This document shows positions 55,171 to 64,000 of a stretch of 64,000 nt of DNA, piece after piece. Each line of letters begins with the position of its first letter. The first letter of the stretch is position 1. Under the pieces are notes generated by a model. The model was not told the DNA's origin. It saw only the letters and a program-made list of their open reading frames with translations, and searched no databases. This stretch comes from Tulasnella sp. 424 (taxonomy: Eukaryota > Basidiomycota > Agaricomycetes > Cantharellales > Tulasnellaceae). A program made the translations under genes and the position numbers. The stretch lies in the NCBI GenBank assembly GCA_019633425.1, contig WSUB01000024.1, positions 186,001-250,000 on the forward strand, written 5' to 3'.

Positions 55171-55298
55171 TTCAATGTCTTAGATTGACAAGCTGTTCGT
55201 TTCTGTCTTTGGATTTGGTTCTTTGCGGTCCGCCTTCAATGTCTTAGATTGACTAGCTGTTCTTTTCTGTCTTTGGGTTTGGTTCTTTGCGGACCGCT
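55171..55298. repeat. Tandem duplication, 2 x 64 bp, upstream of the lyase gene
   Basis: Two units starting TTCAATGTCTTAGATTGAC, at 55171-55234 and 55235-55298, differ at about five positions. They end 123 bp before the lyase ATG, so they duplicate promoter or 5' leader sequence. Confidence 0.9.
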
Positions 55299-55421
55299 CA
55301 CGGCATTTCTTTGGACGATGGAAGAGCAACGGGGGGTGCTGCTTTGGTTTAAAGACTCTTCACGAGTGCATCCTCGTTCTGTTTCCTTAACCACACTTTC
55401 TATCAACTCGAAGGACAAGCA

Positions 55422-58369
55422 ATGCGTTACGGAACCATTATTACTGCAGCCTCAGCGGCCCTCCTTCCCGTCGCAAACGCAGCATGGGGCTACACGACCT
55501 CTGGTGGATACTACACTGTTGACACCCAAGCAGATAACACTTTCACCTTTAAAGTCTCCCAATCGTCTTGTGATATCACAAGCTTGTACTACCACGGTGC
55601 CGAAGTGCGTAAATTCCAGCCGGTTGCGCTCTCCAACTTCTCACCTCTCATCTGAACTTTAACTACATAGTATCAGTACGGCTCTCAGGCGTCACAAATT
55701 TCATCGGGTCTGGGATCCGTGACCTCGAGCATTCAAACCATCGGTAAGACTAGATATGGCTTTTTGATCTGCCTTTTTTTAATGCATATACGAGCTCATG
55801 CGCCATCTATTTAGGGGATTATATCAAGATTACATGCACAACCTCGACCCTCACTCAGTACCTTGTCGCGCACAAAGGAGATGCCACTATCTACATGGCC
55901 ACCTACACAGTACGTTCCCCTCCCACCTCAGCCTTGTATAGGTCGTTCAGGTCCAGCATCCGACGCTCACTCCACCGTCCATATTCATTTGAATTGCCGT
56001 AGACCGCAGAACCTTCCATCGGCGAGCTTCGATTCCTCGCCCGCCTGAACTCGGCTCTGTTGACGACTAGCGCATTCCCACAATCCTATAGCGGTGATGG
56101 GACGGCGGGTGCCGTGGAAGGCAGCGACGTCTATAAAGACTCTGCAGGCCACACGTACAGCAAGTTCTACTCGAGCGTGAGATTCATTGATGATCAAGTC
56201 CACTGGGTCTCTACATCCAACGGAGACGTGCACGCTAGCATGGTGCGTTGAATATGTTCCTGCTGCGGATAAAAACTTGGGGCCAATACTAATAACTTCT
56301 TGACGTTGGCGATGGGATGCAGATTATGCCAGGCAACGCGTACGAAAGTTCCTCTGGAGGACCTTTCTTCCGTGACATCAACAGCGACAGGACCAGCACT
56401 AACGGGGCCCACAACTTTTATTTCTACATGGTACGATGGGTTGGACCCCTGACTCCTGAGCTAATCTAACCCCGCCTTCGCCGCCAGAACTCTGGACACG
56501 CTCAAACCGAGTCGTACCGCCAAGGCCTGCACGGTCCTTATGCTCTCGTACGTTCGGCGACCAGGCACGTTACATGGTGGACTAACCCCTAATCAACTAT
56601 TAGGCCTTCACTCGCTCCGGAATTCCCGACGGGAACCTCGACACGTCCTTCTTCGCGGACCTGGGAATAAGCGGTTATGTTGCAAATTCCGGCCGAGGGA
56701 CCGTCAAGGGTACGGCGAGCGGCGTTGATGGCTCATCTTACCAAACTGTCGTGCATTGGTACAATAGGTGAGTTAACTCGACTTGCAAGCCCTTTGGGGA
56801 GGTAGTAGCTTGGCGAACTCATTCATATGCGACCATAGCGCTGCACAATACTGGACGTGGGCCAGCGGCAGCGGATCCTTCACAAGTCCTTTAATGAAGC
56901 CAGGAACATATACGATGGTCTTGTACAAGAACGAGCTGCCAGTTGCCACCCAGAGTGTCTCGGTCTCGGCTGGTGGAACAACTACCTCCAACATCGCGTC
57001 TAGCAATGACCCTACCAAGACAGCACCCACATGGATTATTGGAGAGTACGCTCGATTTAAGGATGCGCTATCGCGATTGGTAAACCCGACTGACCGGCAA
57101 TTCCCTTAGTTTCGACGGTAAACCCACTGGATTCCTCAACGCAGACCTCCAGGAACGGATGCATCCAAGCGATACGCGAATGCATTCATGGAATCCTGTC
57201 ACTTATACAATCGGATCCAGCTCGACTAGTAAGTGTGTTACAGCGTAAGCCTTCGTGGTATCGAGAACCTGAGTTTTCCTTGCATCACAATCGAGACTCC
57301 TTCCCCATGGCTCAAATCAAAGCTGTGAACAACCCGACCACGATCAAGTTCACATTGTCTTCTTCTCAGACTGGTGCAGCTACTGTGAGTACACCCAAAA
57401 GGCCCGCGTTGACGTTTCTAACGCCTTGATGGTGGGCCTTCCTCGCAGCTTCGAATTGGTTCGACCCTCGGTGAGCTCCTTCAGTCAGAGATGAGAAAGT
57501 ACGACATTATAGCTAAGCGCTTTGCGGTAACCGTGTAGCGTTCGCCGGAGGACGGCCCCAGGTTAACGTCAATTCCTGGCAAGGACCTTCTCCCGGCGCT
57601 CCAGTCGATGTAAGCAGTATTTCTTCCACACCGTTCGACTAGACTCTGAGCATACCTATTGTCCAGCTCAACAGCCGTGGATTTACTCGTGGTACATACC
57701 GAGGTAACAACGTTATCTACGAAGTGTCCATCCCATCTGGCGTCCTGGTTTCTGGATCCAACACCATCACCATCAATGTCATCTCTGGTAGCTCGGGAGA
57801 TGCGTTCTTGAGCCCCAACTTTATCTATGATGCAGTCGGACTTTGGACGAATGGAGGGAGCGTTGTCACAACTTCGAGAGCGACGACGACTACGACGTGA
57901 GTCTAGCCGCAGTATTAATCTACCCTTGAAGGTTCACTGAGGGGCGCCTAATATGGTTCTCTCAGGTCGAGGACCACGACGACAACGTCCAGCGGAAACG
58001 TAGGTGCTATAAACCTCAAACAAGGAAAGAGCTAACCAGGATCGCGCCTTCTTCATTTCAGTCGGGTGGAACTGTTGCGGTATATGGCCAATGCGGTGGT
58101 CAGAACTACTGTGAGTTCCTTCTCACTGCTCGGGGCCGAGATGTGCTGATGAATTTGTCTCCCAGCTGGGCCTACAACCTGCGTCTCAGGTTCTACTTGG
58201 TAAGCGACGTGTGTTGGCTAGCTCTTTGGGGCATTAGGGGGCTAATCTTTCTCGTCACTCTGCACAGCGTGTATTCGAACGATTACTACAGGTGCGTTTT
58301 TAACTTACGGTCCCTTCTCAATTCCCGACTGACTCTCTGTTCCCGGCTAGTCAATGCCTGCCTAACTGA
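55422..58369 (+). CDS. rglA: Secreted rhamnogalacturonan lyase (PL4) with C-terminal CBM1
   Basis: Pectin-degrading enzyme that cleaves the rhamnogalacturonan-I backbone by beta-elimination, acting outside the cell. Signal peptide: [20 protein letters not shown], cleavage before AWGYTTS. Catalytic domain blocks match Aspergillus rhamnogalacturonase B/lyase A-type proteins: [47 protein letters not shown] (contains the family's catalytic Lys), [32 protein letters not shown] (catalytic His). Then a fibronectin-III-like domain ([19 protein letters not shown]), the [11 protein letters not shown] domain, a Thr-rich linker (TSRATTTTT), and CBM1 ([20 protein letters not shown], ending SQCLPN) with its four cysteines. 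At least fifteen small exons; the stop is at 58369. Expression is probably plant-cell-wall inducible (inference). Confidence 0.93.
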
Positions 58370-59284
58370 AGCCGTCCCTGTACCATACCGTCCTGTAGCC
58401 ACATTCTGAAATTCTGAACTATCGGTCCTCGTGTCACTTTAAACTCGGAGCGCCCAATGTTCGCGAGACCTGCTTGAAACCATCATGCTCGCCTCAGAGG
58501 ACAATGATCGTGGGATCTGGGACCCTGGTTCCTTCACTTCCGATGTTTACTTCCGACTCCGATGTCGGAAAGTGAGTTAGACTAGACCAGCGCGGATAGT
58601 CCCGGATGACGTTTTTGACCACCAGGTCAAAACCGAACGTGTGGTCAGCCACTGCCTGATGTGCGCGGTGCAAAACAATCCATGAGGGCGGAGATCCGGA
58701 TTTTCATTGGCTTGAAAGATTCGGCGGCACGAGGCTTGACCCGTCCCCTGGTATTCTTGCACGTCGCGTCTATGGTGTCCCTAGGAGAAACTTTTTGAAC
58801 GCCGGGAAGCTGTAATCTGAGGAATCTATCGGATTATCGAGTGTCTTAGGAGGCTAGAAACCCATATCTGACTTGGGATCTTCACGACTGGAGACGGCGG
58901 AGAGGACCGGATATTGATTGAGGGATATTGTGATGGGCGGACGGGTTCCAGGGCGAGTAAGGGCTCAATATTGATGATGATCCTGAGTGTCAGTAGCGTG
59001 GGAGAGTAGATGCTCAGATTTTGGGGGGCACGTTGCGCGGCGGGACAAGGCTCTCCCAGCTTCTCTCTCATCTCTCTCCACCAGACAATGACCTCAAGCG
59101 CTTTCACCCTCGCTTGAAGTGAATCCAACCCACCTCCAACACCCTCAAGCCGAATGTCAAAGCTCTAGTCAAACTCGTTGAACTTCAAGTACCCATCAAA
59201 CTAGCAAGCCAATCCTCACTTGCCTCTCACCATCACTATTTTCACATTTCCCGACTATTCTCACTTTGAAAGTAAACAAGAGAG
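58370..59284. other. Intergenic, promoter of the Byr4-like gene at its end
   Basis: No gene supported. The last ~150 bases before 59285 are strongly pyrimidine-rich (TCTCACC, TTTCACATTTCCC, TTCTCACTTT), the typical promoter signature in this window. Confidence 0.5.
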
Positions 59285-62200
59285 ATGCCTCCGACTCTCA
59301 TTCCAGCACCTTCCTTTACACCAGCTCAACAAGATCAGGACTTTGAGGATGACTTTGACCTTCCAGAGGGTGACAACGTGATCCCGCCCACGGCGCTCCC
59401 TCCAATAACCATCGAAGATGACGACGCAGAGGATTGGGACAGAGAATTCGCACCCCCACCTAAAGCTGCTTCCCGCCCATCCGCTGCTTCCTCCAGTTCC
59501 GGGAGAGGCACTATAACCAATCTCGGAGCGGCTAAGCTTGGGGGCTCACGAGGTGGACAGCCGCTACCCGAGGAATGGGACGACGATGAAGATTTCGACC
59601 TTCCGCCTCCATCCTCAAAGCCTCTCAAGCTGTCGTTATCACCTAGGACCAAGATTCGCATGGATAACGAAGCGGGGAGACCATCCGTTGGCGGCAGTCC
59701 AAAGTTAAATCCACCCAGGACCGTAGCAACGATTGACGACGATGAAGATGACGACGCCTGGAACGCCAGCACCATCAAGGTATCAAAGCTTGCTCTTGAT
59801 ACTGCTATGGCACAGCTGTCCAAGCCCGCCACCGGGGGTTCAAAGACCAGCATCTCATCCGTTCCTTCAACCAACATGGACGAAGACTTCGAGGATGATT
59901 TCGTCATCCCGGAGAACGTTGCTACCCTGGCACTTAAGCCGGCCAACCTTGCACATCGCGTTTCCAAGATCTCCTTGGATGGATGGGGGGACAGTACAAC
60001 ATCAACATTATTTTCGGATGCCTCCTCAGGTACACTCTCCCAACCTTCACCATCAGCCACAGCATCACAACCTTCCACCGAGGACGAATCCGATGACTTT
60101 GGGGATGAGGAGGGCGAGTTCGATGGACTCGAACTTCCAGATTCATTGTCATCGAAGGAAATGCAGAAGATGTTGGAGGATAAGAAGAAAGGCTTAGGCT
60201 TCGAGGCCAAAGATGCTGTACGGGTCGCTCGTCCGAGCGATGGGGAGGACGACTTTGAAATGGGGCTTGTTATCGGCAATGACGAGGAACTTAGCCCAAG
60301 CCGTCTCAAGAGCCAGCTGCTCCCTCCCAGAGCAGTTGGACGGGGTGCGGTTCGCAGCATCAGCGAGCCGCAACGGTCTGTTTCCGCCTCATCATCATCA
60401 TCTACCTCTTTCCCACTCACTCAATCCGACCGCATCGTCCGCCCCCCTTCTCGTCTCCGCGAGGAGATTACCAACTCTGGATCCGATCGAGAAAGCACGA
60501 CCTCCCCTACCTTAGTCATTCCTCCTCGCCACCCAACATCACGCGCCACCACCGAATCGTTCCCATCTCTCCGCCGCACGCCATCGAGTATCATACCCAG
60601 ACAACCAGCCACAAGATGGCAGACTCTTTCAACCTCCATTCGACCAAGTCCATCCCTTCTCTTGCCTAAAGCCACTTCAGCATCTCAACCAAGGCCACCT
60701 AGTCCCACCAAAACATCAACACCTATCCCTAATAGCCCCTCCCCTTCCCCATATCCTAGATCACCTAGCCCAGTTTCATCCACGGCATCAACTACCCGTT
60801 TCATGAGCGGAAGCGGTCCGTTATCACCGGGTGCACCTTCCTCGTCGAAGGCTGCACTCAAGGCCCAGAAGTCGTTCACGAAGCTACAAGGTAGCGCCGC
60901 ACCGACCGCAGCCAGCGCCAGCAAACAACGGTTACCTCGGAAAGCGAGCATGAGTGCCATTGCCGATACAAGGGGCCAAAGCCAGGTTTCATTAGCACCA
61001 TCAATCCCTCCTGCCCCGTCCCCTGAAATTCCGTTCCCATCAGCTCGCCCTAGTCTTAGGAGAACCGGAGGCGGTTTAACTCATGCTGCGTCGTACCGGG
61101 ATTTAGCTGGTGGAGCCGCTACGGTCGGTCCTACGTCCACGACGCCCATTGAGAGGAAGAAGTATTCGTATGAAGCCCCGACAGTGGCTTACCGTGCAAA
61201 GAGAGCGGAGAATCTAGGTCGCAGGAGTGCTGCTAGCGACATGTCAGGATCTGACCGGGAACGAGAACGGTAAGTGGTATTTTTGGGCGTCACCTGCTTA
61301 CTTGCAGAGTTTACTGACTCTTTACTCCGATTCTAGACCTTCTCTGGTTTCGACCTCCTCGTCAAGAGTGGTGAGCCGGAGTCGTCCATCAATATCCAGC
61401 GTTTTCCCTGGAACCACGCTCTCTGCGGCATCCGGATCTTCACCTGCTACAGAAACTGCATCCCCAAGTACTGCCCGAAGCCCGTCGCCTCGGACAGCCT
61501 CAATGAAGAAGCCCTCCTACTCCTCTCTTCACCAAAGATCAGTGACGATGCCATCCGCCCCTCAACCCCCTGCGGTGCGGGTCCTGCGACGGCCGAAAAA
61601 GTCGAGATTTTTCGGCGATGGATCGGAACTCGACGCTATTGAAGATTTGGCCGTTGAGAGGGAGAAAGAGAGCAAATACCGGGTTGCTCCCACCGGAAGA
61701 GGGAACGTGGGTCAAGGCAAATCTGCCAAGCAGGCCGCTCCGACTTCCTCCTCTAGCACTACTGTTGGTCCAACGGGAACCATTGGGAGGAGGAGAGGGT
61801 TAGTGGACGTCGGTGGTCGACCTACGTCGAGCGCATCAAGTCAAGGCGGCCTGGGTACGTTCGTTTTTTATTCTACTGATGGAAATGATATCTTATCTAT
61901 TTTTGGGCATTTAGAACCTTCAAAAGCGGCCCCAGGGCTAAGGCGGCACCAACGCTTGGAGTTCTCCAAGCCGGAAACCCCACCGACCCGTAGGACCAAG
62001 GATGGCTCGAGACCGTTATCGGCTAAGAAGAAGCCGACGCTCATCAGAAACCTCGGTGGGACGAACTCTCCTAAAGGTTTGTTTTCTGCGTTCTGGCCTT
62101 GCGTCGAATTATTCGCTGATTGAAATTCCATGACAGTCGTTGGCGACATGAAATGGAATCCAAAGACTTTGAAGTGGGAGGGCAACGATTCTATCTTGAA

Positions 62201-62894
62201 GGAATTCGAGCTCTCTTCGTCGAGTCGGCCAGCTCTCATCACCCATCTCACCGGATCATCAGTGGGAGGTCTCACGTCCCCTCCAGGCACGTTCTCGTCG
62301 CTCATGAGTGGCGCTCGTGTCGTAGGTGAAATGATGTTCGACCCCATCCGGATGTGTTGGATCTCAACCAAGGGCGAGGAGGAGGATCCCTTCGCGTCGA
62401 TGGACGAAATGGGCGACGACGAGGACGATTGGGATGCGGATGGCAAAGGAGGGACGATCCGCGCCCTTGTGACAACGGCTGCCGGACCTGGCAGCACCAC
62501 TGCAACGTCGTCTGTGAGGCGGGACAGCGGGCTCTCGAGTGAGGAAGGCAGCCCAGCTCGCTCTCATCGTGGCAGCCATGGTCGGTCAGCATCGGAAAGC
62601 GACAACGAATCCATCACTGGAGGTGGTGGTCGAAGCTCATCCCTCGGCGGTCCCATGCTCACCATCAACGAGCATGAGGATGGAACATTCCCAGTTCCAA
62701 GGGATCTTGTCACTGCCTGCGCCGTTGCGGAGGACCGGCATCGTTCCGAGATGCGTGGATGGCACGCTGCTACATCTACCACCGCGCGTCGCCGTGTTAG
62801 CGTTCGAAACGCCCCTCCAGTCGCCCCAGAATCCGAAGAGCCGGATCGTTCCTACCTTTGGGACATTCGGGCACTCGCCACTCGAAATCTTTGA
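59285..62894 (+). CDS. byr4: Byr4/Bfa1-like protein of the septation/mitotic-exit checkpoint
   Basis: Likely scaffold part of the two-component GAP (Byr4-Cdc16 in fission yeast, Bfa1-Bub2 in budding yeast) that keeps the Spg1/Tem1 GTPase off at the spindle pole. Exons: 59285-61269, 61337-61854, 61915-62076, 62137-62894; phases agree. N-terminal acidic repeats DFEDDFDLPEGDNV, EEWDDDEDFDLPP and NMDEDFEDDFVIPENV are the Byr4 hallmark, with FEMGLVIGNDEEL. The middle is Ser/Pro-rich. The C-terminal region carries the conserved block: PTLIRNLGG, VVGDMKWNPKTLKWEGND, and GEMMFDPIRMCWIS. About 1150 aa, longer than yeast orthologues because of the disordered middle. A 361-aa antisense frame is a codon mirror of the acidic stretches. 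Confidence 0.85.
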
Positions 62895-63230
62895 ACTGCA
62901 TTTTGAAGTAGCCGCTTCCCTTCGTTCACAATAAACTCCCTTTTACTCGGACTTTATTCCCTTATTTACATCGCTCTTTATTCTTGTTTCCCCTCAACCT
63001 AACCACACTCGTTTATCGCTATGCTCTCTACATCTGATCCCTCACTCTTTCTTCTTAACTCTGTACCTCGCGCTGTGTCGTTTACTGCTCGTTCCCGCTA
63101 CACTCTCCGTGTTATGACCTTCATGTATCTCCATGCCCTTAGCTCGTTTCCTTCGTTCTTCGGATGGTAATCAACTCTTTTAATTCTATAGACGATGGAA
63201 TCGTGCTGGCCGAGTGAGCTCTCGTTACAA
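62895..63230. other. Intergenic between convergent genes
   Basis: 3' flanks of the Byr4-like gene and of the partial gene on the minus strand. T/C-rich, no gene seen. Confidence 0.5.
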
Positions 63231-64000
63231 CTAAAACTCTCCACTCTCGAAGCGGAGGACACCTTGACCCAGGATAATCTTGATCTTTTGGAACAACGAA
63301 TGTTCCTGAGAGTCATAGCTGGAATTATCTACGAAGACTTTGCCTGTGTAAGGTAGCCGTAATGTCTGGAGTCTTGGCGCGGTTTGAACTTCGCTGGCTG
63401 CTCCATCTGGGCTACGTAGATTGTACCGAGGTTCGAGAAGCTTCAGAAGATCCTCTGCATCGACGGTTCCATCGAATACCTCGAATTCCCGGAGACCCGG
63501 AAACGGCCAACAATCCTTTTGTGCACCTCCGCCCCCGTTCGGGGCGTGGATTGGCGCGGACATCCATTCTAAGAAGGGCTTGATATCATGCACAGCCATG
63601 ACCCTCAGAGTCTCCACTTGGGGGAGGACCGCAAAATCCGAGGGAAATGATGGGCGGGGTCGACTGCGGAAGTGAACGGTGAGTTTGACGCTGTCCGGTA
63701 GGGATGGTAAGGCACTTTGGCAAAACCATGGGCCCCAAGGAACAGTGGCCGGGCCTTTGAACTTCAGATGTAGGGCGAACTGCTGGTCTTTGTCGTAGAC
63801 CGAAGCGACCTCGATATTTTCACCAATTCCGATCGTTACGACGACAAGCAGGTGTTGCAAGGCTCGTAAAGGGCCTTGGGCTCGACTCAAGAGCGTCCTT
63901 CCGGCCAACTGTAACCTCCGTACCACTTGCTCATCCATGATTGGGCCCAGATCAATAGTTATCTGCTTAGTGGGACATGCTTCCAGGTTTTCAATGATGT
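63231..64000 (-). CDS. 3' part of an F-box/LRR-like protein gene (runs off the window)
   Basis: The minus-strand frame is open from the window end to a stop at 63231, so the 5' part lies outside. The sequence has the look of the C-terminal, LRR-like half of Agaricomycete F-box proteins: ENLEACPTKQITIDLGP, VRRLQLAGRTLLSR, ALPSLPDSVKLTVHF, VLPQVETLRVMAVHD, FPGLREFEVFDG, and APRLQTLRLPYTG, with alternating Leu-rich strands. No F-box itself is visible here. Function in substrate recognition for ubiquitin ligases is only inferred from the family. Confidence 0.6.
   Translation of the reverse strand, partial: IIENLEACPTKQITIDLGPIMDEQVVRRLQLAGRTLLSRAQGPLRALQHLLVVVTIGIGENIEVASVYDKDQQFALHLKFKGPATVPWGPWFCQSALPSLPDSVKLTVHFRSRPRPSFPSDFAVLPQVETLRVMAVHDIKPFLEWMSAPIHAPNGGGGAQKDCWPFPGLREFEVFDGTVDAEDLLKLLEPRYNLRSPDGAASEVQTAPRLQTLRLPYTGKVFVDNSSYDSQEHSLFQKIKIILGQGVLRFESGEF

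Noticed and set aside
59335..60420. 361-codon minus-strand open frame, Ser/Asp-rich
   Set aside because: It is the antisense mirror of the GAT/GAC/TCC-rich coding of the Byr4-like exon, which has clear family motifs; no domain on the minus strand.
1..64000. Search for CRISPR arrays, bacterial-type operons, secondary-metabolite clusters or viral integrations
   Set aside because: None seen. Gene structure and content are eukaryotic throughout, and the only mobile element recognised is the LINE.

Overview
The window is nuclear DNA from a basidiomycete fungus, most likely an Agaricomycete. Almost every gene is split by several short introns (mostly 50-65 bp, GT-AG with a CTNAY-like branch site). 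Many promoters carry pyrimidine-rich tracts before the ATG. The gene content also fits: a DUF6535 membrane protein, a kinase-TPR protein with the HGDLK form of the catalytic loop, a Pal1-type protein, a Byr4/Bfa1-type protein, and a pectinolytic lyase with a fungal CBM1. I cannot name the species. Exon junctions below were worked out by hand from frame, splice signals and family conservation.

Layout. 1-7.3 kb: an alpha/beta hydrolase (+), a poorly conserved membrane protein (-) with a frame break, and a four-exon DUF6535 protein (+). 8.2-10 kb: a heterotrimeric G-protein alpha subunit (+) with a probable 9-nt microexon and an unusually short C-terminus. 10.8-13.3 kb: a 5'-truncated LINE flanked by a 15-bp target-site duplication, followed by a decayed ~190-bp copy of the membrane-protein gene at 3.4-3.6 kb. 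14.4-21.5 kb: a 30-bp perfect palindrome, a 14-exon CAX-type cation/H+ exchanger (-), a trypsin-like protease (+) and a seven-helix membrane protein (-). 22-27.8 kb: branched-chain aminotransferase (-), a small basic protein (+) and 3-phosphoglycerate dehydrogenase (+). 28.6-36.7 kb: a low-complexity protein (+), RAD51 (-), a conserved hypothetical protein (-) and a kinase-TPR gene (+) followed by the remnant of a tandem copy. 37.7-46.2 kb: a RhoGEF/PH protein with a collagen-like tract (+) and a large M16 metallopeptidase (-). 48.9-53.3 kb: a Zn2Cys6 transcription factor (+) and a Pal1-like protein (-). 55.4-64 kb: a secreted PL4 rhamnogalacturonan lyase with CBM1 (+), a Byr4/Bfa1-like protein (+), and the 3' part of an F-box/LRR-like gene (-) that runs off the window.

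How the genes relate. There is no biosynthetic cluster or operon-like unit. Most genes are housekeeping or signalling genes (serine and branched-chain amino-acid synthesis, recombination repair, septation/polarity control, G-protein signalling, vacuolar cation homeostasis). Between them lie fast-evolving Agaricomycete-specific families and repeat debris. Three genes bear on polarity or cytokinesis (RhoGEF, Pal1, Byr4), but they are kilobases apart and I infer no co-regulation. The least routine signals are the G-alpha microexon and short tail, the fused kinase-TPR gene that needs a GC-AG intron and has a deletion-remnant tandem copy, the CAX protein with an altered second alpha-repeat, and the CBM1 split by three introns. 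I found no CRISPR array, no rRNA, and no tRNA I could support.
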